The notes under the pieces are model-generated. The model ran no database searches. It was given only the letters and a program-made list of their open reading frames with translations, and had not been told where the DNA came from. Shown here piece after piece: positions 27,121 through 36,129 of a DNA stretch of 64,000 nucleotides. Both the position numbers and the translations under genes were made by a program. The stretch spans positions 1 to 64,000 of the forward strand of contig NZ_WUUU01000003.1 in NCBI RefSeq assembly GCF_009831555.1. Direction: 5' to 3'. How positions within the stretch are numbered: the first letter of the stretch is position 1; each line of letters begins with the position of its first letter. The DNA is from Halobacterium bonnevillei. Lineage in GTDB: Archaea > Halobacteriota > Halobacteria > Halobacteriales > Halobacteriaceae.

Positions 27121-29994
27121 TCACGCGGTGAGGAGTTGTCTGAGGACGTACTGCAGTATGCCTCCGTGCTCGACGTACGTCACGGCGGCCGGCGTGCCGA
27201 CCTGTGCGGTCACCGGGAACTCGACGGTCGAACCGTCCGCGCGTTCGGCGACGACGGCGAGTTCGTCCATCACGTCGAGGCCGTCGTCGAGTCCGCGAAT
27301 CGTGAACACCTCCGACCCGTCCAGTCCCAGCGACTGCCACGAGTCGCCGTCCTGGAACTGCAGGGGTAGCACACCCATCCCGACGAGGTTGTCGCGGTAG
27401 ATGCGCTCGTAGCTCTCGGCGATGGTCGCGCGGACGCCCAGCAGGTCAGTCCCCTTCGCCGCCCAGTCCCGGCTGGACCCGGTGCCGAACTCCTCGCCGG
27501 CCATCACGACGAGCGGTGTCCCGTCCTCGCGGTAGCGACGACTGGCTTCGAACACCGTCGTCTGCTCGCCAGTCGACTGGTGGACCGTGTACCCGCCCTC
27601 GACGTCGTCGAGCATCTCGTTCTCGATGCGGACGTTCGCGAACGTCCCACGCATCATCACCTCGTGGTTGCCGCGGCGGGCGCCGTACGTGTTGAATTCG
27701 TGAGGTTCGACGCCGTGGTCGAGCAACCACTGGCCCGCGGGGAGGTCGGGGCCGAACGGGCCGGCCGGACTGATGTGGTCCGTGGTGACGGTGTCACCGA
27801 GCGTCAACAGACAGCGCGCGTCCTCGACGTCCTCGACACCCGGCGTCTCCAGCGGGAAGTCCTGGAAGAACGGCGGTTCGCGGATGTACGTCGACTCGTC
27901 GTCCCACTCGTAGGTTGCACCGGTCGGCGCGTCGAGCGCGGCCCAGCGCTCGTCGCCCTCGAACACGGACGCGTACTTCTCCTCGAACAGCTCCGGGGAG
28001 ACATTCTCGTGGATCGCGGCCTGCACTTCCGCCGCGTCGGGCCAGATGTCCGCCAGATAGACCGGCTCGCCGTCCGCGTCGGTCCCCAGCGGCTCCGTTT
28101 CGAGGTCGACGTCCATCCGTCCGGCGAGGCCGTACGCGACGACCAGCGGCGGACTCGCGAGGTAGTTCGCGCGGATCTTCGGGTGGATGCGCGCCTCGAA
28201 GTTCCGGTTCCCGGAGAGGACGCTGGTCGTCCAGAGGTCGTGGTCGTCGATCGCCTGCTCGACCGAGTCGGGCAGCGGGCCGGCGTTCCCGATGCAGGTC
28301 GTACAGCCGTAGCCGACGACGGCGTACCCGAGGTCTTCCAGATACGGGAGGAGGCCGGACTCCTCGAGGTACTGCGTGACGACGCGGCTCCCTGGCGCGA
28401 GGCTCGTCTTGACGTACGACGGCACGTCGAGCCCCTTCTCCACGGCGTTCCGCGCGAGCAGCCCGGCGGCGATCATCACCGACGGGTTCGACGTGTTCGT
28501 ACAGCTCGTGATCGCGCTGACGAGGACGTCGCCGTGCCCGATCTCGACCGTTTCGTCGCCCAGGTCGACCTCGACGTTCTTCGTCAGCGGCCCCAGTTCC
28601 GGCTCGGATTCGACCTGGACGCCGCCGTCGGATTGCGGGTCCGAGGTGGCATCGTTCGCTCCGCTCACGCTGCCGCCGTCCGTCTCCGCACCGGCCGCAC
28701 CGGACGCGCCGCCCTCGCCGAGCCACCGCTGGAGCACGTCCTCGTCGACGTCGTCGAGGTCCTCGCCGAACTCGCCGTGGAGGAGGTCCCGGAAGCTCTG
28801 CTTCACGTCCCCCATCGGAATCCGGTCCTGGGGGCGCTTGTGGCCAGCGAGACTCGGTTCGACCGTGGAGAGGTCGAACTCGACGACCTCGGTGTACTCT
28901 GGCTCCTGTTCACCGAACAGTCCCTGTGCCTCGAGGTACTCGCGGACGAGGTCGACGTGGTCGGGGTCGCGGCCGGTGAGTTCGAGATAGTCGAGCGTTC
29001 GCTCGTCGGCCGGGAACATGCTGATCGTCGACCCCTGCTCGGGCGCCATGTTCGCAATCGTCGCCCGGTCGGGCACCGTGAGGTTCTCCACGCCGGGCCC
29101 GTAGAACTCGACGAACCGGTCGACGACGCCGACCTCGCGGAGCCGTTCAGTGATGTGGAGGACGAGGTCCGTCGCAGTCGCGCCCTCGGGCAGTTCGCCC
29201 TCGAGGCGGACGCCGACGACCTCGGGGAGTTTCATCGTGACCGGCTGGCCGAGCATCGCCGCTTCGGCTTCGATGCCGCCGACGCCCCACCCGACGACGC
29301 CGATGCCACCGATCATCGGGGTGTGGCTGTCCGTGCCGACCAGCGTGTCCGGCAGGAGCCACTCCTCGCCGTCCCGTTCGCGAGCGTGGACGACGCGGCC
29401 GAGGTGTTCGAGGTTCACCTGGTGGACGATGCCGGTGCCCGGCGGGACGACGTTGAAGTTCTCGAAGGCGTTCTGCGCCCACTTGATCGCGCGATACCGC
29501 TCGCTGTTGCGCTCGTACTCCAGTTCGACGTTCTTCTCGTAGGCGTCCTCGGAGTCGAAGTAGTCGACCTGGACGCTGTGGTCGATGACGAGGTCGATGG
29601 GGATCTCCGGCTCGACGAGCGCCGGGTCGCGGTCCTTGCGCTCGACTTCCGAGCGGAGCGCAGCCAGGTCGACGACAGCCGGCACGCCCGTGAGGTCCTG
29701 GAGGACGACGCGAGACGGCGAGAACGGGACCTCCGCGTCGGGGACGTCGGGCTCCCAGCCAGCCGCATTCCGGACGTCCGCTTCGGTAATCGCCTCCCCG
29801 TCGGCGTTCCGGAGCACCGACTCCAGGAGGACCCGGATGCTCACCGGGAGCGAGTCCAGGTCGCACAGTCCCTCCTCTTCGAGCACCTGCAGGTCGGCCA
29901 TCTTGTACGTCGTGCCGTCGACTTCCAGTTCACGGACGGCATCGAATGGCAGTCTCTCAGTCACAATAGTTCGAACTTTGGTAAGAACCCCCAT
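27121..29994 (-). CDS. acnA: Aconitate hydratase A
   Basis: Iron-sulfur isomerase of the TCA cycle, citrate to isocitrate. The protein has 957 residues. The three cluster cysteines are present, one in SCTNTSNPSV (about residue 497) and two in GYGCTTCIGNAGPL (about 563-566). Other family blocks are DSHTPMIGGIGVVGWGVGG and the C-terminal swivel domain with GEEFGTGSSRDWAAKG. An acidic, Gly-rich linker around residues 435-470 is a haloarchaeal feature. ATG 29994 was chosen; a few codons upstream in frame are possible. A long antisense open frame is an artefact of GC bias. Confidence 0.95.
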   Translation of the reverse strand: MGVLTKVRTIVTERLPFDAVRELEVDGTTYKMADLQVLEEEGLCDLDSLPVSIRVLLESVLRNADGEAITEADVRNAAGWEPDVPDAEVPFSPSRVVLQDLTGVPAVVDLAALRSEVERKDRDPALVEPEIPIDLVIDHSVQVDYFDSEDAYEKNVELEYERNSERYRAIKWAQNAFENFNVVPPGTGIVHQVNLEHLGRVVHARERDGEEWLLPDTLVGTDSHTPMIGGIGVVGWGVGGIEAEAAMLGQPVTMKLPEVVGVRLEGELPEGATATDLVLHITERLREVGVVDRFVEFYGPGVENLTVPDRATIANMAPEQGSTISMFPADERTLDYLELTGRDPDHVDLVREYLEAQGLFGEQEPEYTEVVEFDLSTVEPSLAGHKRPQDRIPMGDVKQSFRDLLHGEFGEDLDDVDEDVLQRWLGEGGASGAAGAETDGGSVSGANDATSDPQSDGGVQVESEPELGPLTKNVEVDLGDETVEIGHGDVLVSAITSCTNTSNPSVMIAAGLLARNAVEKGLDVPSYVKTSLAPGSRVVTQYLEESGLLPYLEDLGYAVVGYGCTTCIGNAGPLPDSVEQAIDDHDLWTTSVLSGNRNFEARIHPKIRANYLASPPLVVAYGLAGRMDVDLETEPLGTDADGEPVYLADIWPDAAEVQAAIHENVSPELFEEKYASVFEGDERWAALDAPTGATYEWDDESTYIREPPFFQDFPLETPGVEDVEDARCLLTLGDTVTTDHISPAGPFGPDLPAGQWLLDHGVEPHEFNTYGARRGNHEVMMRGTFANVRIENEMLDDVEGGYTVHQSTGEQTTVFEASRRYREDGTPLVVMAGEEFGTGSSRDWAAKGTDLLGVRATIAESYERIYRDNLVGMGVLPLQFQDGDSWQSLGLDGSEVFTIRGLDDGLDVMDELAVVAERADGSTVEFPVTAQVGTPAAVTYVEHGGILQYVLRQLLTA

Positions 29995-30251
29995 CAATCT
30001 CACCCCGAATCCCACCCACTAAGAACCGGAATCCCACTGACGGACAGGGGATCAGCGAGTATGCCCCGGGAGGTTCGTCCGGGCACTGCGACGTGAGGCC
30101 GGCGTGGGCCGCAATCTGTACCGGTCCGCAGACGCAAGCGCCGACGAACTCGGCATACACCCGCCTGAGCTGTCCCCGTGTTTCGACAGACGGCAGGAAC
30201 GCCCGGACACAGATTCGCGGCGGGTCCAGCGACAGACTGCGAAGGTCCGGC

Positions 30252-31355
30252 CTACAGGCGCCAGTCTCTACAGGTGTCGTTCAATCGTTCACACCCGTCG
30301 GCAGTGACGACGACGACGTCCTCGATGCGGACGCCGAACTCGCCGTCCACGTAGACGCCGGGTTCGACGGAGAACACCATCCCCTCCCGCAGGGTCTGGT
30401 CGTTCCCGCTGACCACGTACGGCTCTTCGTGGACTTCCAGTCCGAGACCGTGCCCGGTCCGGTGGATGAACTCGTCCCCGTAGCCTGCGTCCGCGATGAC
30501 GTCCCGGGCGGCGGCGTCGACGGCTTCGGCCGGAATCCCCGGCTGGACAGTCTCGCAGGCGGCTTGCTGTGCCTCGGCGACCACCTCGTGGACCCGCTCG
30601 AACGCCGCTGGCGGGTCGCCCGCGAACACGACCGTCCGCGTCTGGTCGCTGGGATACCCGTCGACCCGAGTCCCGAAGTCGAAGACGACGGGGTCGCCGC
30701 GCGTGATTTCCCGGTCTCCGTGCCGGTGATGGGGTTTCGCTCCGTTCGGCCCGCTTCCCACGATCGGGTCGAACGAGGGTCCGGTTCCGCCGTGTGCAGC
30801 GAGTCGCTCCTCGACGTAGCCCGCGAGCTCCGCTTCCGTCATCCCGATCGCGTCGGAGCCGAGGGCGCGGACGTCCTCCATGGCAGCGTCGGCGGCGGCG
30901 CCGGCGCGCCGCAGGGCGTCGACCTCTCGACTGTCTTTTTGCATCCGGAGCGGAGCGAGCACTTCGCTCGCCAACCCGACGTCGGCGTCGGGGAGCGCCC
31001 CGCGGAGGTCGAGCGTGAACTGCGCCCACATTCGGTCGTCGACGAGAACGCGGCCGTCCTGGATGCCGAGCTCGGCCGAGACGTCGGCGACGAGAGCGAG
31101 CGGATCGCCACCGTCGCCGTAGGTTCGGATGTCCGCGACCCACGAGTCGTCCGCGATGTGGGACTCGTACAGCTCGGGTGCGACGAAGACCGGCTCGTCG
31201 TCCTGGGCCACGAACAGGAACAGGTGGCGCTCCATCGGTTCGTCGGTGAACCCGGAGAGGTACTCCATGTCCACGCTCGGGAACAGCACGAGCGCGTCCG
31301 CGTCGCCGCCTGCCAGGTGTTCCTGACAGGACGCGACACGCTCCCGGTAGTTCAC
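30252..31355 (-). CDS. M24-family metallopeptidase (Xaa-Pro dipeptidase/creatinase-like)
   Basis: 367 residues with the pita-bread fold. The N-terminal domain (about 1-130) is creatinase-like, and the C-terminal catalytic domain has the metal ligands: two Asp in VVFDFGTRVDGYPSDQTRT, His in HRTGHGLGLEVHE, Glu in SVEPGVYV and Glu in GVRIEDVVV. It therefore looks like an active metallo-aminopeptidase, either cleaving Xaa-Pro dipeptides or acting on a related C-N bond. Creatinase itself lacks metal, so this is not a creatinase proper. The GTG start overlaps the racemase stop (GTGA), making it the last gene of the hyuA operon. Confidence 0.92.
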   Translation of the reverse strand: MNYRERVASCQEHLAGGDADALVLFPSVDMEYLSGFTDEPMERHLFLFVAQDDEPVFVAPELYESHIADDSWVADIRTYGDGGDPLALVADVSAELGIQDGRVLVDDRMWAQFTLDLRGALPDADVGLASEVLAPLRMQKDSREVDALRRAGAAADAAMEDVRALGSDAIGMTEAELAGYVEERLAAHGGTGPSFDPIVGSGPNGAKPHHRHGDREITRGDPVVFDFGTRVDGYPSDQTRTVVFAGDPPAAFERVHEVVAEAQQAACETVQPGIPAEAVDAAARDVIADAGYGDEFIHRTGHGLGLEVHEEPYVVSGNDQTLREGMVFSVEPGVYVDGEFGVRIEDVVVVTADGCERLNDTCRDWRL

Positions 31356-32134
31356 TCGCTGCCACCCCGCGTCCAGACGTCGGCGGTATCGTAGTCGGCT
31401 TCGATGCCCCACTCGGCGATCTCGCCGACCGGCGGGGATTCGTAGCCGCCGGCCTTGCTGTGCGTCCAGCCGAATCCAGCGAGGTCCGCGAGCAACTCGG
31501 CGAACTTGAACGGCGCGGTCACTGCATCCAGGACCGGTACGCCCAGTTCCGCCTGCAGGTCCTCGTAGAAGCCGTACTCCGCCGTGCAGCCCAGAATCAC
31601 GACCTCGGCGTCGTCCTGCTCGACGGCCTTCGTGGCGGCCGCCCGGAGCCGTTGTTCGGTCCTCTCGGGGTCGGCCTGGAAGTCCAGCACGCCGAGGTCC
31701 GCGGTCCGGAAGGACGCCAACTGGTCGCCGAACCCGTACTTGCGGACGCGGTCCCGCATCTGGGGGACCCACTTCTGCCGCCCGACCACGACCGAGAATG
31801 AGTCCCCGAGCGTCGTGGCGAGGTGTGTGGTCGCTTCCGCCGGGGCCGCGATCGGCATGGACTCGCTGACTTCGCGGGCTTCCTCCAGTGCGAGGTCGTA
31901 GAAACACCCGACGACGACGGCGTCGTACCCGTTGTTCTCGGCGCGCTTGACCTCGTGGAGGACGTCCGGCGTGACGAGCGCCTCGTAGTAGTGGTACTCG
32001 ACGTGGTGCGGGCCACGGTCGAGGGCCGTGACGTCGACGGTCGTCCCGGGGCGCGCAGCAGACTGCAGGATGTCCTGGATGTCCCCCGAGAAGTCGTCGT
32101 GGGCGACCGGGTCGATCCAGCGGACGTCCGTCAT
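31352..32134 (-). CDS. Asp/Glu/hydantoin racemase-family protein
   Basis: 260 residues of the Asp/Glu racemase superfamily. The two catalytic cysteines appear as VVVGCFYDLALEEAR (about residue 80) and VVILGCTAEYGFYEDL (about residue 190), as expected for a two-base racemase. Family members racemise hydantoins, allantoin or aspartate/glutamate. The start codon overlaps the hyuB stop by ATGA, so the genes are co-translated. Together with HyuA/HyuB, it would interconvert the stereoisomers of the cyclic amide before ring opening. Confidence 0.9.
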   Translation of the reverse strand: MTDVRWIDPVAHDDFSGDIQDILQSAARPGTTVDVTALDRGPHHVEYHYYEALVTPDVLHEVKRAENNGYDAVVVGCFYDLALEEAREVSESMPIAAPAEATTHLATTLGDSFSVVVGRQKWVPQMRDRVRKYGFGDQLASFRTADLGVLDFQADPERTEQRLRAAATKAVEQDDAEVVILGCTAEYGFYEDLQAELGVPVLDAVTAPFKFAELLADLAGFGWTHSKAGGYESPPVGEIAEWGIEADYDTADVWTRGGSE

Positions 32135-33906
32135 CTGTCCGCTCGCAGGTCGGCGGTCTCCTCGTCGTCGACGCGTCCGTCCTCGGTGATGGCGACCCCG
32201 TACTGTTCGCGGGCGGCCGCACGGGACACGTAGCCGTCCTCGTAGTCTTCGAGAACGAGCTCGGGGTCGCGGTCGAACGGGTCGCCGTAGCCCCCACCGC
32301 CAGCGGTGCGGTTCGAGATGGTTTCACCGGGCACGAAGTTGCCGCGGAACATCCCGACGTGCTTGCCGTCCCCGTCGTGGAGGTGGTCGTTGTCGACGAG
32401 TACTTCGACGCGGTCCTGGAAGTCCGCCCGGTCGGAGTCGAGGACGACGACGTTCTTCTTGCCGGGTTGACCGCCGTCGAGCCCCCAGTTCTCGGTCCGG
32501 GTCTTCTGGATGATCGAGAGCGCGCCGACCGGCTCGAGCACGCGGAAGTCACGCCGGATACCGAGGCCGCCGCGGTGCTCGCCCGGCCCACCGGAGTCTT
32601 CGCGCAGCGAGAGCTGGTCGAAGCGAATCGGCGCCTTGTTCTCGAACACCTCGATGGGGATGTTTCGGACCATCGTCTCGCTGATGTGCATGAGCGCGTT
32701 TTCGCCGTCGTGACCGACACCGGCCCCCCAGCCGACGCCCTCGTTGTTCGCCTCGACGAACGGCCGGCCGGTCTCGGGGTTCTCGCCGTACAGCATGATG
32801 TCCGCGAGGTCGCCGCCGGAACTCGCGGGCACGCGGTCGGGCATCCCCTTCGCCAGCGCCTTGAAAACGACGTCGATGCCGACGATGCCCGTCCAGACAG
32901 TGAACGTCGGGGCCGGATAGCTCGCGTTGAAGATGTTGTCCTCGGGCACCTCCATGCTGAGCGGCTCGTACTGGCCGCCGTTGGAGTCCTCCTCGGGGGT
33001 CGTCAGCGTCTTGAACGTGAGCTTGCAGATGGTCTCGCTCATCCCCGGCGGGATGTTCAGCGGTTCGTCGACTTCGCCGGAGGACCCCGAGAAGTCGACC
33101 GTGAACTCGTCCCCGTCGATGGTCACCTCCGCTCGGAGTTTGATGAGGTCGTCGTCCTCGCGGTGGACGCCGTCGGCGTACCCGGTCGCGGACCACGTGC
33201 CGTCCGGGAGGTCCTCGACGGCTTCGCGCGCGGTCTGCTCGCCGTGGTCGAGGATCTTGTCGACGGCGGTTTCGACAGTGGCGTCGCCGTACTTCTCGTA
33301 GAGTTCCTGGAGGCGCTGCTCGCCCGTTCGGACGGCCGCGACCTGGGCGTTCAGGTCGCCGATGACTTTCTCCGGCATCCGGGAGTTGAACCGGATGATG
33401 TCCAGGATCTCCTCGTCGGGTTCGCCGTCCTTGTACACCTTCGTTCCCGGGAACAGGACTCCCTCCTGGTGGACGTCCGTCGAGTCCAGGACGTACCCGG
33501 AGTCTTTCGCGCCGAGGTCCAGCCAGTGAGCGCGGCAGGTGGTGTACCCGATGAGTTCCTCGTCGTGGAACACGGGCGCGAACAGCAACACGTCGAGCGT
33601 GTGCGTGCCGCTCCAGTACGGGTAGTTCATGATGAACACGTCCCCGGGGTTCATGTTCTCCTCGCCGACGTGTTCGACGGCCTTCTCGATGCCGTAGTCG
33701 TTCGCGCCGAGGAACAGCGCCAACCCGGGGGAGTCGGCGATGAGGTTCAGGTCCCGGTCGAAAATGGAGATGCCGAAGTCCAGAATCTCGTAGATGATGG
33801 TGTTGTACGCGGTCCTGATGAGCGTGCGCTGCATCTCGGTTGCGGCGGACGTGAGGTAGTTCCGGACGACCTCGACCGTCGCCGCGTCGATCTCCTGGGT
33901 GCTCAT
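32131..33906 (-). CDS. hyuB: Hydantoinase B/oxoprolinase subunit (HyuB), first copy
   Basis: 591 residues, beginning MSTQEIDAATVEVVRNYLTSA. HyuB is the partner subunit of ATP-dependent N-methylhydantoinase and 5-oxoprolinase; related pairs include acetone/acetophenone carboxylases. Characteristic blocks are EILDFGISIFDRDLNLIAD, PGDVFIMNYPYWSGTHTLDV, GGPGEHRGGLGIRRDFRV and GGGGYGDPFDRDPELV near the C-terminus. Its start overlaps the HyuA stop (ATGA). A second HyuA/HyuB pair lies at 42.2-46.1 kb, so the substrate may differ between the copies. Confidence 0.93.
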   Translation of the reverse strand: MSTQEIDAATVEVVRNYLTSAATEMQRTLIRTAYNTIIYEILDFGISIFDRDLNLIADSPGLALFLGANDYGIEKAVEHVGEENMNPGDVFIMNYPYWSGTHTLDVLLFAPVFHDEELIGYTTCRAHWLDLGAKDSGYVLDSTDVHQEGVLFPGTKVYKDGEPDEEILDIIRFNSRMPEKVIGDLNAQVAAVRTGEQRLQELYEKYGDATVETAVDKILDHGEQTAREAVEDLPDGTWSATGYADGVHREDDDLIKLRAEVTIDGDEFTVDFSGSSGEVDEPLNIPPGMSETICKLTFKTLTTPEEDSNGGQYEPLSMEVPEDNIFNASYPAPTFTVWTGIVGIDVVFKALAKGMPDRVPASSGGDLADIMLYGENPETGRPFVEANNEGVGWGAGVGHDGENALMHISETMVRNIPIEVFENKAPIRFDQLSLREDSGGPGEHRGGLGIRRDFRVLEPVGALSIIQKTRTENWGLDGGQPGKKNVVVLDSDRADFQDRVEVLVDNDHLHDGDGKHVGMFRGNFVPGETISNRTAGGGGYGDPFDRDPELVLEDYEDGYVSRAAAREQYGVAITEDGRVDDEETADLRADR

Positions 33907-35951
33907 TGTTCGTCCTCCGTGGAAATGATGATGTGACCGTACTCGTCGACGGTCGCGGACTGGTCGCCGTGGAAGACCAGCGAGGTGGTTGGTTCCGTGA
34001 CGACCGCGGGGCCGTCGAGTTCGTCGCCGGGCGCGAGCGTCCCGCGTTCGTATTCGTCGAAGTCGCGGAACTCCCCGCTCGCGAAGCAGTACGCCTCGCG
34101 AGTCCCGGACGGTTCGGGGGTGCCGTCGCTCCGTTCGCGGCGTTCGAGGCTGGGTTTGTCGTTCTCGCCGATGGCGCGGACCCTGAGGTGGACGACCTGG
34201 ACGGGGTCGTCCATCGTGTGCCCGTAGCGCGTCTCGTGCTGGGCTTCGAAGCGGTCGGCGAGCTCGTCGAGGTCGTCGATTCCGTCCGCGTTCACTTCGA
34301 CGGTGTGCTCCTGGCCGAAGTACCGCATCTCGACCGTGCGTTCGAGCTCCTGGCGGTCCTCGCTGATGCCCTCCGCGGAGAGCGTTTCCCGTCCCTCGGC
34401 TTCCAGTTCGTCGAAGGCTTCGTCGAGGCCCGCGAGTTCGACGTCGTCGAGCACTGCGATGTGGGTCTGGGAGAAGTCGTAGACGACGTCGGCCATCAAC
34501 ATCCCCCACGCGGAGAAGACGGACGGCGCCTGCGGGACCAGTACTTCGTCGACCCCGAGTTCGCGGGCGACCAGCGGGACGAACATCGGTCCCGCGCCCC
34601 CGTACGCGACCATCGAGAAGTCGCGGGGGTCTAACCCCTTCTCGACGGTGATCTCCCGGATCGCGCCGACCGTGTTCGCGAGCGCGACGTCGAAGACGCC
34701 GCGGCTGGCGTCCTCGACTGTCGTTTCCAGGGGGTCGGCGAGTTTCGAGCGAATCCCGTCGATGGCTGCCTGTTCGGCGGTGTCCATGTCACCGCCGAGG
34801 AAGTCCGCGGGGTCGAGGTAGCCGAGTGCGAGTCCCGCGTCAGTGACCGTGGGCTCTGTGCCCCCGTTGTTGTAACAGATCGGCCCGGGTTCGGCGCCCG
34901 CGCTCTCGGGGCCGACCTTGAGGAGGTCGCCGTCCAGCCAGGCGATGGACCCGCCACCAGCACCGATCGTGCGGATGTCGTAGACGGGTATGAGCATCGG
35001 CTGGTGTTCGAGCGTGGAGTCGTACTTGACGACGGGCGACCCGTCCTCGATGACGGCCGCGTCGAGGCTGGTGCCGCCCATGTCGACAGTGATGAGGTTG
35101 TCGCGGCCCGCAACGTCACCGACCTGGGAGGCGCCGATGAGGCCGCCGGCGGGGCCGGAGAGGATGGTGTGCACCGGTGCGGTTTTTGCGCTGTCGGCTG
35201 TGAGAGTGCCGCCGCCCGAGCGCGTTATGAAAAACGATCCGTCGAATCCGTCCTCCGAGAGCGCGCCGTCGAGGGTGTCGACGTAGTTCTCGAAAATCGG
35301 CTTGATGTAGCTGTCGAGGACGGCGGTGCTGGTGCGTTCGTATTCGCGGTATTCGCCCGTGATGTCGCTGGAGACGGAGACGCTGACGTCCGGGCAGGCC
35401 TCCCGGACGACGGCTGCGGCTGCCTGTTCGTGCTGGTCGTTCTGGTAGGCGTGGAGGAAGCAGATTGCGATCGAGTCGACGTCGTGTTCTTCGACGAGCT
35501 CGATGGCTGCCTCCCGCACGGCCGCCTCGTCGAGCTCCTCGACGACGGCGCCGTCGGCGTCGAGTCGACCGGGGACGCCGAGGCGGCGCCGACGGGGCAC
35601 CATCGATTCCGGCTTCTCGTAGTTGATGTCGTACATCGCGTCGCGTTCGAGGTTCGTTCGCGCGATCTCGTAGACGTCGGTGAACCCCTCGTTCGTGATG
35701 ATGCCCGTGCGGGCGCCGTCCCGTTCGAGGACTGCGTTGAGGCCGAGGGTCGTGCCGTGGACGAACGCGTCCGTGTTGGCGAGGTCGGCGCCGACCTTGT
35801 CGACGGAGTTGCGGACGCCGTCGCTGGGTTGATCGGGAGTCGTCGCTGCTTTTTCGAGGTCGACTTCGCCGGTTTCGCGGTCGAAGGTGATCGCATCGAC
35901 GAACGTACCGCCGATGTCGACCGCGACCCGGTGTTTGTTGTCTTGTCTCAC
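33903..35951 (-). CDS. hyuA: Hydantoinase A/oxoprolinase subunit (HyuA), first copy
   Basis: 682 residues, the ATP-binding subunit of the hydantoinase/oxoprolinase complex. It has the N-terminal phosphate-binding motif VAVDIGGTFVDAIT, the second phosphate motif TVDMGGTSLDAAVI, the core block IGAGGGSIAWLDGDLLKVGP, and the C-terminal EHTVEVNADGI domain. The start was set at the GTG at 35951 (VRQDNKHRVAVDIGG), because the TATA box at 35973-35981 lies 26 nt before it, giving a leaderless mRNA; the longer frame from 36017 would include the promoter. It is the first gene of a four-gene leftward operon and divergent from the peptide-importer operon. Confidence 0.92.
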   Translation of the reverse strand: MRQDNKHRVAVDIGGTFVDAITFDRETGEVDLEKAATTPDQPSDGVRNSVDKVGADLANTDAFVHGTTLGLNAVLERDGARTGIITNEGFTDVYEIARTNLERDAMYDINYEKPESMVPRRRRLGVPGRLDADGAVVEELDEAAVREAAIELVEEHDVDSIAICFLHAYQNDQHEQAAAAVVREACPDVSVSVSSDITGEYREYERTSTAVLDSYIKPIFENYVDTLDGALSEDGFDGSFFITRSGGGTLTADSAKTAPVHTILSGPAGGLIGASQVGDVAGRDNLITVDMGGTSLDAAVIEDGSPVVKYDSTLEHQPMLIPVYDIRTIGAGGGSIAWLDGDLLKVGPESAGAEPGPICYNNGGTEPTVTDAGLALGYLDPADFLGGDMDTAEQAAIDGIRSKLADPLETTVEDASRGVFDVALANTVGAIREITVEKGLDPRDFSMVAYGGAGPMFVPLVARELGVDEVLVPQAPSVFSAWGMLMADVVYDFSQTHIAVLDDVELAGLDEAFDELEAEGRETLSAEGISEDRQELERTVEMRYFGQEHTVEVNADGIDDLDELADRFEAQHETRYGHTMDDPVQVVHLRVRAIGENDKPSLERRERSDGTPEPSGTREAYCFASGEFRDFDEYERGTLAPGDELDGPAVVTEPTTSLVFHGDQSATVDEYGHIIISTEDEQ

Positions 35952-35972
35952 GTCATAGCCGTTTCGTGCAAT

Positions 35973-35981
35973 ACTATATAT
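35973..35981 (-). promoter_or_regulatory. TATA box of the hyuA operon
   Basis: On the minus strand ATATATAGT, centred 26 nt before the GTG at 35951. It decides that start and implies a leaderless transcript. The region between the two divergent operons is about 180 bp. Confidence 0.7.
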
Positions 35982-36129
35982 CGCTTTCCCCGGTTGGTTC
36001 TGGTTCGTGTCTTCCAACGCCCGTTTCGTGTGGTTTCTGGATAGTTATGGACCGATTAGTAATTTTTACCGTTTGTTTTGGGGAATTTTTACAGTAGAAC
36101 TAAGTTCCCTGGTGTTGCAGTTGGGTAGC

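Noticed and set aside
27580-30096. 838-residue open frame antisense to aconitase
   Set aside because: Entirely opposite a well-conserved aconitase; composition is an antisense artefact.
36007-36129. Longer N-terminus for the substrate-binding protein
   Set aside because: Would place 41 extra residues before the Tat motif; ATG 36130 puts the twin Arg at the usual distance.
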